Part shown: positions 50,220 through 59,417 of the stretch, one piece after another
How positions within the stretch are numbered: position 1 is the stretch's first letter
How the letters are laid out: every line of letters starts with the position of its first letter
DNA from: Bacteroidales bacterium
GTDB taxonomy: Bacteria; Bacteroidota; Bacteroidia; Bacteroidales; UBA932
DNA: 64,000 nt
Direction of reading: 5' to 3'
Assembly (NCBI GenBank): GCA_012839605.1
Contig: DUNA01000064.1
Span: 1 to 64,000 of the forward strand
Notes under the pieces: model-generated
The model's input: the letters and a program-made list of their open reading frames with translations, nothing else
What the model was told of the DNA's origin: nothing
Database searches by the model: none
Translations under genes and position numbers: made by a program

Positions 50220-51973
50220 AATCCCAGTTCTTTTTGATAGTGAAGGAGTGTTTCCAGCAGATTGCTGCGTACACCAATAAAGTGAGTGATGCCTGCTGCC
50301 ATCAGGTCTTCTTTGCAAGCCGGTTCACCGGCTACCGTTACAACAGCCTGTTTGCTCAATGCCTTGTGGATTTCAGGTACTGCTTGTGCGTACTCTTCAT
50401 CAGAAGAACAGGCCACCACTATATCTGCTCCGCTCGCTTGGGCCGCGGCAATGCCTTCTTCTACAGAAGCAAAGCGATTGTTGTCCACCACTTTGAAACC
50501 GGCCACTCCAAAAAAGTTGGAAGCAAATTGCGCACGAGCTCTACACATGGTCAAATTCCCGAACGTAAGCAAAAACACTACGGGCACCTTCTCTGCCTGT
50601 TCCGTTTTCAAACGCATCTTTTCAAAATCTGCCGAGGCTCTTTGCCATTTTTCTTCCGGCAACGCATTCAAACCTTCCGGTGCTTTGCCCAGCGGATCGG
50701 GGTATTTGTTGATTCCTACCACCACTTGTCGTCCCGAGGCCAAGCCTTGCAAACGACGCTCTCTGGTGGCTTTGATTTGTTCACGTACCCACTCAGACGC
50801 TTCAGCCTCTCGGAAACCTCCTTTAGCCAGGATTTCTTCCGACATCTTTCCGGCCTCGGCCAAAATAGAAGCCGTCAAGTTTTCTACGTAATAAGAACCG
50901 GCCGCGGGATCCACCACTTTGTTGAACCCGGCCTCTTCCTTCAATACTATTTGTATGTTTCTGGCCAAGCGGCTGCTCTGGTCTGTACCGTTGTTGGTCA
51001 GCACGCTATCAAAAGGCAGCACTTCCATAGAATCCACTCCGGCAATGGCAGCCGACATGGCTCCTGTAGTACCTCTCAGCAAGTTTACGTACATGTCGTA
51101 CCCCGTCTGATCCCAGAAGCTTGTAACGGCATGTATACTCATGTCTTGTGCTGTGCGTTCTTCCCACAATGCTCTGGCTGCCCTGAATTTGGCCATCTCT
51201 AGAAAATAATGCAGCCCTATTCCCATATGAAAATGGAGAGTTCCAACCGCATCTTCCCGGGATATCCCGTTTGCCATCAACACATCTTTGTATTCTTGTG
51301 CCAATGCTATAGAACACGCCAATTCCTGTACTACTCCGCTTCCCATATTTTGCCATTTGTAACCGGGAACGGCCACTATGCGAATTCCTTGGTACGTATC
51401 TGCGGCTTGAACCAGTTCTGCAAGCGTTACCAGATGTTCTTCCACACACTGCGTTTCTTTGAAAAAAGCATCGCCAATGGGATCGAAAGAAAACCGCGCC
51501 CGCACCTCTTGTTTTTCTGTTCCAAGGCTATCCAAGTATGCCAGGAACGAATAAAACGTACCGGGTTGAGCACATGTCATGCCTTCAAAAGACACCTCTA
51601 CGGCAGGCGCACAGACTCCGTCAAACAATACCGCCATCTCTTCTACGGAAAGAACTCTGTCTTCCTGCAGACGAAAACCTACAGATTCAACGCCTCTGTT
51701 CAAAGCATCCAGCACAAGCCTGTTTGTTTCAACCGGATTGTCTGCTACAACGAACGTTTGCCGTGTCAACCAATTGTTGTTTTCTTTTGTCCTCACCCTG
51801 TGGGACAATTCTTTTACATCTTCCTCCCTGTAATAGGGACGTACTTTCAACCCATCCGGAGTTTTCCATACCAATCTCTTTTCATAATCGGCTCCCTTCA
51901 AATCTTTCTCAATCTGGTCTTCCCACTGTTGCGTGGTTACCGGTGGAAAATCATTGAATAATTTTTCAGTCAT
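50216..51973 (-). CDS. mutA: Methylmalonyl-CoA mutase, small subunit
   Basis: Non-catalytic partner of MutB. The 585-residue protein has the same two-domain fold, starting [23 protein letters not shown] with [28 protein letters not shown] follows, and then a degenerate cobalamin domain without the DxHxxG motif ([24 protein letters not shown]). It precedes mutB in the operon and lies 6 bases after hutU. Confidence 0.95.
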   Translation of the reverse strand: MTEKLFNDFPPVTTQQWEDQIEKDLKGADYEKRLVWKTPDGLKVRPYYREEDVKELSHRVRTKENNNWLTRQTFVVADNPVETNRLVLDALNRGVESVGFRLQEDRVLSVEEMAVLFDGVCAPAVEVSFEGMTCAQPGTFYSFLAYLDSLGTEKQEVRARFSFDPIGDAFFKETQCVEEHLVTLAELVQAADTYQGIRIVAVPGYKWQNMGSGVVQELACSIALAQEYKDVLMANGISREDAVGTLHFHMGIGLHYFLEMAKFRAARALWEERTAQDMSIHAVTSFWDQTGYDMYVNLLRGTTGAMSAAIAGVDSMEVLPFDSVLTNNGTDQSSRLARNIQIVLKEEAGFNKVVDPAAGSYYVENLTASILAEAGKMSEEILAKGGFREAEASEWVREQIKATRERRLQGLASGRQVVVGINKYPDPLGKAPEGLNALPEEKWQRASADFEKMRLKTEQAEKVPVVFLLTFGNLTMCRARAQFASNFFGVAGFKVVDNNRFASVEEGIAAAQASGADIVVACSSDEEYAQAVPEIHKALSKQAVVTVAGEPACKEDLMAAGITHFIGVRSNLLETLLHYQKELGL

Positions 51974-51979
51974 ATAACA

Positions 51980-53968
51980 TCAGAAATAAATATCATCTAA
52001 TCCATTCAATACAGATGCGTCTACTACAGACGGCACCGTAACTTTAAGCAAAGGTTCTTCTTCCATGGCCCGCTCCAACGCTTCTATGGCGCCTTCGTTT
52101 CTGGCCCATGCCCGCCGCGCAATACCGTTGTTCACGTCCCAAAAGAGCATACTTTTGATGTTTCTATCAGAAGTTTCACTGCCATCGATTACCATACCAA
52201 ACCCGCCGTTTATCACTTCTCCCCATCCCACACCTCCGCCGTTGTGTATGGAAACCCATGTGGCACCACGGAAAGCATCTCCTATCACATTGTGAACGGC
52301 CATATCTGCTGTCAAAGCAGACCCGTCATATATGTTGGACGTTTCCCGGAACGGAGAATCCGTTCCCGACACATCGTGATGGTCTCTTCCCAACACAATG
52401 GGTGCTTTTATACGTCCTTCCCTGATGGCTTTGTTCATGGCCAATGCTATTTGTACCCTGCCTTTGGCATCTGCATACAATATTCGGGCCTGAGAACCTA
52501 CCACCAATTTGTTGGCTCCCGCCTGCCGGATCCAATGCAAGTTGTCTTCCAACTGGCTGCAAATGCTATCGGGAGCGTTTTGGAGCATATCTTCCAATAT
52601 TTCAGCAGCTATTCTATCCGTTTCTTCCAAATCTTCCGGGAGAGAAGACGTACATATCCAGCGGAAGGGTCCAAACCCGTAATCAAAGAACAGCGGTCCC
52701 ATAATGTCTTGTACGTAGGAAGGATAACGGAAAGTTCCTTTTTCATTCAACACGGCGGCACCGGCACGCGACGATTCCAGCAAAAAGGCATTTCCGTAAT
52801 CAAAGAAATACATACCTCTGTCTGACAAAATATTGATGGCCTCTACGTGCCTGCGTAGACTCTTTTTAACCTCTTCTGCAAAACGTTCCGGATCGTTCGC
52901 AATCATGTCTTTGGAGTGCTCAAGCGTATGCCCTACAGGATAATATCCACCTGAGAACGGATTGTGCAAGCTCGTTTGATCGGAACCCAATTCTACCTGT
53001 ATATCAGATGCAGCCAAATACTCCCACAAATCTACCACGTTGCCGTTGTAAGCCAACGATACAGCTTCTCCGCCTTCCTTGGCCGTGCGTATTCTCGCCG
53101 CCAAAGCATCCAGGTCTTCATATACCTCGTCCACCCAACCTTGCTCGTACCTCTTGGCCGTAGCCGCCCGGTCTATTTCTGCCACCACACCCACCACACC
53201 GGCAATCCGTGCTGCTTTGGGCTGAGCTCCCGACATGCCTCCCAAACCGCTTGACACAAAGAGCAAAGATCCTTGGGTGGCTTTTTTGAATTTCCTGGCG
53301 GCGTTCATGATGGTAATGGTCGTGCCGTGAACAATGCCTTGCGGTCCTATGTACATAAAAGAACCGGCCGTCATTTGACCGTACTGGGAAACGCCCAATG
53401 CATTCAATCTTTCCCAATCGTCTCTGGAAGAATAGTTGGGAATAACCATGCCGTTTGTGACTACCACCCTGGGAGCCTCTTTGGACGAAGGGAACAATCC
53501 CAAAGGATGCCCGGAATACAAAACCAACGTCTGCTCATCTGTCATTTCCGACAAATATTGCATACACAATCTATATTGCGCCCAATTTTGAAATACGGCT
53601 CCGTTGCCTCCGTACGTAATCAATTCGTGAGGATGTTGCGCCACTGCTTTGTCCAAGTTGTTGTTGATCATAAGCATAATGGCAGCCGCCTGGCGGCTTT
53701 TGGCCGGATAATCATCTATACTTCCGGCCGTGAGCGGTGTTGCAGGCCTGTAGCGGTACATGTAGATACGACCCGTTTTTTTTAATTCTTCTGCAAACTC
53801 CGGTGCCAACTGTGCGTGCTGGTGCTTGGGAAAGTACCGTAACGCGTTGGCCAATGCCAGTTTTTTCTCTTCTTTCGTTAGTATGTCTTTTCTGATAGGT
53901 GCATGAACAACACTCTCATCATAAGGCAAGACCGGCGGAATGCTGGAGGGAATGCCTTCTATTTTCAT
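51980..53968 (-). CDS. hutU: Urocanate hydratase
   Basis: Second enzyme of histidine breakdown, converting urocanate to imidazolonepropionate with NAD as electrophile. The 662-residue protein has ITYGGNGAVFQNWAQYRL, VVVTNGMVIPNYSSRDDWERL, the NAD-site YIGPQGIVHGTTITIMNAAR, FVSSGLGGMSGAQPKAA and late FSGGYYPVGHTLEHSKDM. It is longer than the 555-residue Pseudomonas type, as in other Bacteroidota. No hutH, hutI or ftcD gene lies beside it. It is first in a run with mutA and mutB; both pathways handle carbon from amino acids. Confidence 0.94.
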   Translation of the reverse strand: MKIEGIPSSIPPVLPYDESVVHAPIRKDILTKEEKKLALANALRYFPKHQHAQLAPEFAEELKKTGRIYMYRYRPATPLTAGSIDDYPAKSRQAAAIMLMINNNLDKAVAQHPHELITYGGNGAVFQNWAQYRLCMQYLSEMTDEQTLVLYSGHPLGLFPSSKEAPRVVVTNGMVIPNYSSRDDWERLNALGVSQYGQMTAGSFMYIGPQGIVHGTTITIMNAARKFKKATQGSLLFVSSGLGGMSGAQPKAARIAGVVGVVAEIDRAATAKRYEQGWVDEVYEDLDALAARIRTAKEGGEAVSLAYNGNVVDLWEYLAASDIQVELGSDQTSLHNPFSGGYYPVGHTLEHSKDMIANDPERFAEEVKKSLRRHVEAINILSDRGMYFFDYGNAFLLESSRAGAAVLNEKGTFRYPSYVQDIMGPLFFDYGFGPFRWICTSSLPEDLEETDRIAAEILEDMLQNAPDSICSQLEDNLHWIRQAGANKLVVGSQARILYADAKGRVQIALAMNKAIREGRIKAPIVLGRDHHDVSGTDSPFRETSNIYDGSALTADMAVHNVIGDAFRGATWVSIHNGGGVGWGEVINGGFGMVIDGSETSDRNIKSMLFWDVNNGIARRAWARNEGAIEALERAMEEEPLLKVTVPSVVDASVLNGLDDIYF

Positions 53969-53998
53969 AATCAGTTGGAAATATTAGAATTTATCACG

Positions 53999-54006
53999 CA
54001 AATATA
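53999..54006 (-). promoter_or_regulatory. -7 box of hutU-mutAB
   Basis: The minus strand reads TATATTTG, 30 bases before the hutU ATG. No TTTG at -33 is visible on that strand. Confidence 0.4.
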
Positions 54007-54016
54007 CGGGATAAGC

Positions 54017-54046
54017 TTTGATTTCCCATTTTTTTAACTACTTTTG
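54017..54046 (+). promoter_or_regulatory. Promoter of rpsU (TTTG-N18-TACTTTTG)
   Basis: TTTG at 54017-54020 and TACTTTTG at 54039-54046, 18 bases apart, match the Bacteroidota consensus well. Transcription would start near 54050, leaving a leader of about 28 bases that carries the Shine-Dalgarno sequence. Confidence 0.75.
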
Positions 54047-54057
54047 CAGCCCATAAC

Positions 54058-54068
54058 AAAAGGAGGTG
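54058..54068 (+). promoter_or_regulatory. Extended Shine-Dalgarno sequence of rpsU
   Basis: AAAAGGAGGTG includes ten bases, AAAGGAGGTG, complementary to the 3' end of 16S rRNA, 10 bases before the ATG. Strong Shine-Dalgarno sequences are rare in this phylum. For Flavobacterium johnsoniae it is established that bS21 helps to occlude the anti-Shine-Dalgarno and that rpsU itself keeps a strong one, suggesting self-control. Confidence 0.8.
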
Positions 54069-54078
54069 TCTGTAATAC

Positions 54079-54270
54079 ATGATTATTGTTCCTGTTAAAG
54101 AAGGTGAAAACATAGAAAGAGCCTTGAAGAGATTCAAACGCAAGTTTGAAAAGACAGGTGTTGTACGCGAGCTTCGTAGACGACAAGCGTTCAACAAACC
54201 CTCCGTCGTAAAAAGAGAACAAAAAATAAAAGCGGCATACAAACAACGCTTACAAGATAACGAGGATTAA
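54079..54270 (+). CDS. rpsU: Small ribosomal subunit protein bS21
   Basis: A 63-residue basic 30S protein, MIIVPVKEGENIERALKRFKRKFEKTG then VVRELRRRQAFNKPSVVKREQ, matching bS21 throughout. It has its own promoter, an unusually strong ribosome-binding site and a terminator that begins inside its last codons, so it is a one-gene transcript. The layout fits autogenous control by bS21 occupancy of the ribosome. Confidence 0.97.
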   Translation: MIIVPVKEGENIERALKRFKRKFEKTGVVRELRRRQAFNKPSVVKREQKIKAAYKQRLQDNED

Positions 54271-54283
54271 TCCTCGTTTTTTT
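54261..54283 (+). terminator. Intrinsic terminator at the rpsU stop codon
   Basis: CGAGGA (54261-54266) pairs with TCCTCG (54271-54276) around the loop TTAA, which contains the rpsU stop codon TAA (54268-54270); seven T residues follow. Ribosomes ending translation would cover the stem, so terminator strength may depend on rpsU translation. Confidence 0.85.
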
Positions 54284-54284
54284 G

Positions 54285-54292
54285 TATATTTG
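54285..54292 (+). promoter_or_regulatory. -7 box of the Xer gene
   Basis: TATATTTG, directly after the rpsU terminator T-run and ending 6 bases before the ATG at 54299. The -33 region falls in the terminator stem and has no TTTG. Confidence 0.45.
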
Positions 54293-54298
54293 TTAGTG

Positions 54299-55159
54299 AT
54301 GGAAAGGGACGCTTTTATAACGTATCTGCGTGTACAAAAACGGTATTCTGAAAGAACGCAAGCCATTTACAGTCAGGCTATTTCCGACTTTTATACCTTT
54401 ATGGGCTTTTCTCCGGAAAAAGATTCCATGAAGCAAGTGGAATTGGCAGATATTCGAGCCTATACAGGGCACCTTATTGAAAGAGGTTTGAGCCCTGCTA
54501 CCATTTACCAAAGACTTTCCGCGCTCAGTTCGTTTAGTCAATATCTGATACATAAGGGGATACTGGAAGACAACGTACTCAACCTATTGGTACGTCCTAA
54601 AAAAGAACAGAAAATCCCCGTATTTTATCCGGAAGACAAAATCAACCAACTGATTGACAATACCGGTGAAAATCCCACACAAGCAGATACGATGGTTCAT
54701 CTGTTGTACGCTACAGGTATCCGTAGAGCAGAATTGGCAGCCATACGTATTGAAGACTTGGATTTTGACAGATCCATTCTGCGCGTACGAGGAAAAGGGA
54801 ACAAAGAACGGATGGTTCCGTTAACGCCGCGTTTGGTCCAAGATTTGCAATCTTACATTGAAAAAAGAGACGTTGCCTCTGCCTTGCTCTTTTGCAAGAA
54901 AGACGGCAGCCCATTGGCCTTGACAACCATCAGCAAAATGGTACATAAAACGTTGTTGCCGGAACAGGGATTGAAAGGGAAAAAAAGTCCCCACATCTTA
55001 CGCCATTCTTTGGCTACTCATCTGCTCAACAGAGGTGTAGACTTGAACAGCATCAAAGAACTGTTGGGTCATTCCTCATTGGCAGCCACACAAGTATACA
55101 CACACAATTCTTTTGAAACATTAAAAAAAGCATATCAAAAAGCCCACCCCAGAGCCTAA
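54299..55159 (+). CDS. Xer-type tyrosine recombinase (XerC/XerD)
   Basis: A 286-residue site-specific recombinase, probably for resolving chromosome dimers at dif. An N-terminal SAM-like DNA-binding domain (1-100) is followed by a catalytic domain with Arg142 (YATGIRRAEL), Lys166 in VRGKGNKER, His232 and Arg235 (HILRHSLATHLL), His258 (LLGHSS) and Tyr267 (QVYTHN); all catalytic residues are present. The length and context between rpsU and hpf are those of the housekeeping Xer of Bacteroidales, not of a mobile-element integrase. XerC and XerD cannot be told apart here. ATG 54299 is chosen over the upstream TTG. Confidence 0.9.
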   Translation: MERDAFITYLRVQKRYSERTQAIYSQAISDFYTFMGFSPEKDSMKQVELADIRAYTGHLIERGLSPATIYQRLSALSSFSQYLIHKGILEDNVLNLLVRPKKEQKIPVFYPEDKINQLIDNTGENPTQADTMVHLLYATGIRRAELAAIRIEDLDFDRSILRVRGKGNKERMVPLTPRLVQDLQSYIEKRDVASALLFCKKDGSPLALTTISKMVHKTLLPEQGLKGKKSPHILRHSLATHLLNRGVDLNSIKELLGHSSLAATQVYTHNSFETLKKAYQKAHPRA

Positions 55160-55200
55160 GGTTCCTGGGAAGCTAAGCTATTCATCATAATTTTAAATAT

Positions 55201-55206
55201 GGAGGT
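55201..55206 (+). promoter_or_regulatory. Shine-Dalgarno sequence of hpf
   Basis: GGAGGT lies 5 bases before the hpf ATG, a close match to the ideal site and uncommon in this window. Confidence 0.7.
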
Positions 55207-55211
55207 ATATC

Positions 55212-55505
55212 ATGGACATTAGAGTGGAATCCGTAAAATTTGATGCCGACAAAAAACTGCTTGATTTTATTCATGAAAAAGTCGGAAAACTGGAACGATT
55301 CTTTGACGCCATCATTGGAGTTGAAGTCACTCTTTCATTGGTGCCCGGTCATGAAAACAAAAAGGCCGCCATTCGCGTACACATTCCGGGAAACGACCTG
55401 TTGGTAGAACGGAACTATACTACTTTTGAAGAAGCCGTTGCTACGTGTGTAGATATTTTGAAAGAAAAATTGGTGAAAGCTAAAGAAAGGATGCGCGGCG
55501 CATAA
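55212..55505 (+). CDS. hpf: Ribosome hibernation promoting factor, short form
   Basis: A 97-residue protein of the HPF/YfiA family that binds the 30S decoding region in stationary phase. It begins DIRVESVKFDADKKLLDFIHEKVGKLERFF and has the two helices flanking a sheet; there is no C-terminal dimerisation domain, so it is the short type. It lies 52 bases after the Xer gene and is preceded by a good Shine-Dalgarno sequence. Convergent with atpG after 16 bases. Confidence 0.92.
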   Translation: MDIRVESVKFDADKKLLDFIHEKVGKLERFFDAIIGVEVTLSLVPGHENKKAAIRVHIPGNDLLVERNYTTFEEAVATCVDILKEKLVKAKERMRGA

Positions 55506-55521
55506 CCTCCACCACATACAC

Positions 55522-56502
55522 CTACCTAACAGTTCCTTGTACAATATCAAGGATTTCTCTTGTAATGGCTTGCTGACGACTCTTGTTGTACTGCAACCTT
55601 AAGTCTTTGAGGATATCTTCTGCGTTTTCGGAAGCCGTTCTCATAGCCAAGGCCCGTGCCGCGTGTTCAGATGCTTGGGCATCCAACAGAGAAAGGTACA
55701 TCCTGTAATTGAGTACGTGCGGCAACAAGGCGTCTAAAAAACGGGGGCCGTCCGGTTCCGCAAGGTATCCTTCTGTTTCCATGGGGTCGTATACACGTGC
55801 TTGGTGTTCCTGAGGAATAAGCCTCCCGTGCTTGCCTTTTAATTCCGTATCCGGCATGCGCAAAAGAGCTTCTTCCGGTAACGCCTGGAAGGGCAAGAAC
55901 ACATCTCTGCTGATAACTTGAGAGGCCATACTCCTAAAGTGGTAATAAATCAATTCCACTTTGTCCGTTTCCTCTTTCAAATAGAGACTCATCAATTTCT
56001 GTGTAAATTCCACGGCCTCGTCAATGGAAAGCCCCTCTGCCAAGTTTACAAAACTGTCGGACACGTTGTAAGGCACATCTTTTACAGCCTCGCGCATTTT
56101 CTGCCCTATGGGATAGAGTGTAATGTGGTCCTGCGGCAACGCAGCGTAATCTTCCAACACATCGTGCAATTTTCTTTCCATATTGGAATTGTAGGCTCCG
56201 CACAATCCCGTATGGGAAGCCACAAAGACAATGGAAACTCTTTTCACGGGACGAGCATCTATACTGCGGGTCAAAATACAAGGATGGTCTATAAAAAAAT
56301 CCCCTCCGCGACAAGAAGCACATCCTTCATGTACAAAGTCTAAGAGGATGTTCCTCAAACGCTCTTCGTAAGGGAGTACATACCCCAAAGCCGACTGCGC
56401 CCTATGCAATTTGGCAGAAGCTACCTTTTGCATAGCCTCGGTAATCTTCTGCGTTTTTTGCACAGAACTGATCCTTCTTCTTATCTCCCTTAAAGATTTC
56501 AT
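55522..56502 (-). CDS. atpG: ATP synthase gamma subunit
   Basis: Central rotor shaft of F1. The 326-residue protein starts SLREIRRRISSVQKTQKITEAMQKVASAKL and ends ENAEDILKDLRLQYNKSRQQAITREILDIVQG, the two long helices of the coiled coil. It is longer than the E. coli form (287) because of inserts in the middle globular part, including a Cys-rich EGCASCRGGD segment near residue 60. It is the last gene of the operon, 3 bases after atpA. Confidence 0.95.
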   Translation of the reverse strand: MKSLREIRRRISSVQKTQKITEAMQKVASAKLHRAQSALGYVLPYEERLRNILLDFVHEGCASCRGGDFFIDHPCILTRSIDARPVKRVSIVFVASHTGLCGAYNSNMERKLHDVLEDYAALPQDHITLYPIGQKMREAVKDVPYNVSDSFVNLAEGLSIDEAVEFTQKLMSLYLKEETDKVELIYYHFRSMASQVISRDVFLPFQALPEEALLRMPDTELKGKHGRLIPQEHQARVYDPMETEGYLAEPDGPRFLDALLPHVLNYRMYLSLLDAQASEHAARALAMRTASENAEDILKDLRLQYNKSRQQAITREILDIVQGTVR

Positions 56503-56505
56503 GGT

Positions 56506-58080
56506 TTATCCCACTATTTGTTCTGCTACGTTTCGTATGATGGTTTCTATTTCCTCGTTTATTTCTCCTTTGTTCAACAGATCCAAGACGGCGTAGCTGT
56601 GTTTCGTTTCCAACACCTGTAAGAATTTTTCTTCAAATACAGGTACTTTATCAACGGGAACTCTGCCCAGCAACCCTTTTGTGCCGCAATACAGCAACGC
56701 AATCTGTTTTCCTACAGGTATGGGGTTGTACTGTTTTTGTATAAGCAGTACTGCATTTTTTTGTCCTTTATCCAGAATCTGCAAAGTGGTGGCGTCCATA
56801 TCTCCGCCAAAGCGTGTGAACGATTCCAGTTCCCTGTACTGTGCTTGGTCAATTTTCAATGTGCCCGACACTTTTTTCATGGCATCCAATTGGGCGTTTC
56901 CTCCAACACGCGATACAGAAATACCTACGTTGATGGCCGGTCGGTACCCTTGATTGAACAAGTCTGTGTCTAAGAAAATCTGACCGTCCGTAATGGAAAT
57001 CACATTGGTGGGGATGTAAGCCGAGACGTCACCTGCCTGCGTTTCAATGATGGGCAGTGCCGTAAGCGAACCGCCTCCTTTTACCTTTCCTTGCAGAGAC
57101 TCCGGTATGTCGTTCATTTGTACGGCCACTTGGTCTTGGTCAATGATTCGAGCCGCCCGTTCCAACAACCGAGAGTGCAAATAAAACACATCTCCGGGAT
57201 ACGCTTCCCTTCCGGAAGGCCTGCGCAAAATCAATGAAACCTCTCTGTAAGAGACGGCTTGTTTTGACAAATCGTCATACACCACAAGAGCGTGCCTTCC
57301 CGTATCTCTGAAGTACTCCCCTATGGCCGCTCCGGCAAAAGGGGCAAAATATTGAAGTGCAGCCGGATCCCCGGCCGTGGCCGATACCACAACTGTATAA
57401 TCCATGGCACCGTGTCTCTCCAAGGTATTGACTAAAGAAGCTACGGTAGATCCTTTCTGACCTATGGCCACGTATATGCAATAGACGGGATTTCCGTCCA
57501 AAAAATTGTCCCTTTGGTTGATGATGGTATCTATGGCAATAGCCGTTTTGCCCGTTTGCCTGTCTCCAATAATCAACTCTCTTTGTCCACGACCTATGGG
57601 AATCATGGCATCTATAGATTTGATACCCGTTTGCAACGGTTCAGACACAGGTTGCCTGAATACAACTCCCGGTGCCTTCCGCTCCAAAGGCATATCAAAG
57701 ACAGGCCCCGGAATGGGACCTTTCCCGTCCAAGGGGTTGCCCAGGGGATCTATTACGCGCCCCATCATCTTCTCACTAACGGGAACGGAAGCGATCGTTC
57801 CCGTCCTTTTTACTTTATCGCCTTCCCGCACAGCGCTCGTAGGACCCAACAATACGGCACCCACGTTGTCTTCTTCCAAGTTCATGACTATGGCCATCAG
57901 GCCGTTGTCAAAGACCAACAATTCGTTGGCAGACGCTTGGTGCAAACCATAGATGCGTACTACCCCGTCGCTTACCTGAAGGACTACGCCTTTTTCTTCA
58001 TAAACCGGTCGGTTGTCCATCCCCTCCAACTGCATCCGCAAAATATCTGTTACCTCTCCGGGTTTTATCAAATCTGACAT
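56506..58080 (-). CDS. atpA: ATP synthase alpha subunit
   Basis: Non-catalytic nucleotide-binding subunit of F1. The 524-residue protein has the P-loop [19 protein letters not shown], the conserved Arg region [55 protein letters not shown] and a normal C-terminal helical domain. It lies between atpH and atpG in standard order. Confidence 0.97.
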   Translation of the reverse strand: MSDLIKPGEVTDILRMQLEGMDNRPVYEEKGVVLQVSDGVVRIYGLHQASANELLVFDNGLMAIVMNLEEDNVGAVLLGPTSAVREGDKVKRTGTIASVPVSEKMMGRVIDPLGNPLDGKGPIPGPVFDMPLERKAPGVVFRQPVSEPLQTGIKSIDAMIPIGRGQRELIIGDRQTGKTAIAIDTIINQRDNFLDGNPVYCIYVAIGQKGSTVASLVNTLERHGAMDYTVVVSATAGDPAALQYFAPFAGAAIGEYFRDTGRHALVVYDDLSKQAVSYREVSLILRRPSGREAYPGDVFYLHSRLLERAARIIDQDQVAVQMNDIPESLQGKVKGGGSLTALPIIETQAGDVSAYIPTNVISITDGQIFLDTDLFNQGYRPAINVGISVSRVGGNAQLDAMKKVSGTLKIDQAQYRELESFTRFGGDMDATTLQILDKGQKNAVLLIQKQYNPIPVGKQIALLYCGTKGLLGRVPVDKVPVFEEKFLQVLETKHSYAVLDLLNKGEINEEIETIIRNVAEQIVG

Positions 58081-58096
58081 ATTGCAATCAATAATT

Positions 58097-58645
58097 CTAT
58101 GTTAAACCATAAGATTTCTTCACTTGGTGCAAACGCGTTTTTAAAGAAGCGTCCCACTCTTTCATACCCACACTTAACGTAAAGCCACCAATAAGGTCTT
58201 TATCTTCTTTCCATTCCAGTTCCACTTTTTCAGGACTATCAGGCTGCAGCGCTTTTTTTACCTTGACCAACAATTCCTCATCGGGCGGAAAAGTAGTGGT
58301 AAGCACTCCGTATAAAATGCCGTTGTGTTCGCGGTATTTTTCTACATACTGCAACGCAACAGATTGCATAATATGCTCTCTCTTTTGCCTGATGAGCAAA
58401 TCAAGAAAGTCTGACAACACGTGTATAGAATGCGGTGCGTATTCCGGAAACAAGTTCGTAAAAAGCGCTTTGCGTTTTTCTATTTCTATTGTCCTGTTTC
58501 CAAAAAAATCTTGCAAGTTGGGCAGTGCCGTATAACAATCTGCCAACACCTTCATCATTCCATACAGGTCTGTGTCTGCTTTATGCTCTGTCGCATACTG
58601 CAACAGCGCTTGTGCATACCTGCCTGCAATCAATCCTTCATTCAT
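58097..58645 (-). CDS. atpH: ATP synthase delta subunit
   Basis: A 182-residue stator protein of F1, starting [16 protein letters not shown], with the conserved C-terminal [28 protein letters not shown]. Length is normal. It overlaps atpF by 8 bases and precedes atpA. Confidence 0.94.
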   Translation of the reverse strand: MNEGLIAGRYAQALLQYATEHKADTDLYGMMKVLADCYTALPNLQDFFGNRTIEIEKRKALFTNLFPEYAPHSIHVLSDFLDLLIRQKREHIMQSVALQYVEKYREHNGILYGVLTTTFPPDEELLVKVKKALQPDSPEKVELEWKEDKDLIGGFTLSVGMKEWDASLKTRLHQVKKSYGLT

Positions 58646-59138
58646 ACAATTGGAAAGATTCTTCTACCAAACGGTCCATCAATTCCCGTTGTTTATCACG
58701 GGATTCTAATTGTTGTCTAAGCAATTTCTCTGCAATTTCAACAGATAAAGTAGCTACTTGAAGACGGATTTCCTGTAAGGCTGCTTCTTTTTCTATGCGC
58801 AGTTGTTCTCTTGTTCTATCAAGAATCACCTTGCTTTCTTTTTCAGCTGCCTCTTTGGCTTCTTCAATCAGTTGTTTACGCAGATCCGTTGTTTGTTCTA
58901 TCAGTTTTTCTTGTTCTTCTCGTGACTGCTGTAAGATTCTCTCTTCCTGCAGTTTTAACGAAGCCAGCAGTTGCCGTGCCGCTGCCGCATCTGACAACGC
59001 TTTGTCTATTCCTTCGTTACGACGTTCCACCATTCCGGTTATCGCCGGCCAGCCAAAGCGAGCCAAGATAAAGAACAAGATGCCAAATGCTATGAGCATC
59101 CAGAACAACAACCCGGAATCCGGAATCATCAAATCCAT
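58638..59138 (-). CDS. atpF: ATP synthase subunit b
   Basis: A 166-residue stator stalk protein with one N-terminal membrane helix (about 8-27, GLLFWMLIAFGILFFILARF). A long charged coiled coil rich in Glu, Gln and Arg follows. It links F0 to delta. Length and order are standard. Confidence 0.95.
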   Translation of the reverse strand: MDLMIPDSGLLFWMLIAFGILFFILARFGWPAITGMVERRNEGIDKALSDAAAARQLLASLKLQEERILQQSREEQEKLIEQTTDLRKQLIEEAKEAAEKESKVILDRTREQLRIEKEAALQEIRLQVATLSVEIAEKLLRQQLESRDKQRELMDRLVEESFQLYE

Positions 59139-59150
59139 AGTCGGCTGCTA

Positions 59151-59405
59151 TTAGAGGGCTACCAACAAACAAACAATAATGGCAAAAAGAGATACCCCTT
59201 CAACAAAAGCCCCGATGATAATCATGGACATCCTGATTCCGTCGGCAGCCTCGGGCTGACGTGCAATGGCCTCCATAGCGGAGATTCCAATTTTACTGAT
59301 ACCAAACGAGGCACCTAGTACGACAATCGCCGCACCCAGTACTGCGCCTAATTTCGTCAATACGGTGTACAAACCGGCTGCTTGCAAAAATGTAAAAAGT
59401 AACAT
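59151..59405 (-). CDS. atpE: ATP synthase subunit c
   Basis: An 84-residue two-helix rotor protein. The polar loop is ARQPEAADGIR (48-58). The ion-carrying residue is Glu69 in IIIGAFVEGVSLFAIIV. The sodium-specific pattern (Gln in helix 1 with Glu-Ser-Thr in helix 2) is not present, so proton coupling is the simpler reading. Confidence 0.95.
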   Translation of the reverse strand: MLLFTFLQAAGLYTVLTKLGAVLGAAIVVLGASFGISKIGISAMEAIARQPEAADGIRMSMIIIGAFVEGVSLFAIIVCLLVAL

Positions 59406-59417
59406 AAATTATAATTA

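Noticed and set aside
50234-51202. Long plus-strand open frame (322 codons) opposite mutA
   Set aside because: It is antisense to well-conserved mutA sequence, with Cys/His/Phe-rich composition and no domain.
54299-55159. Mobile-element integrase
   Set aside because: The length, housekeeping neighbours (rpsU, hpf) and lack of any att-like repeats or cargo genes fit a chromosomal Xer recombinase.
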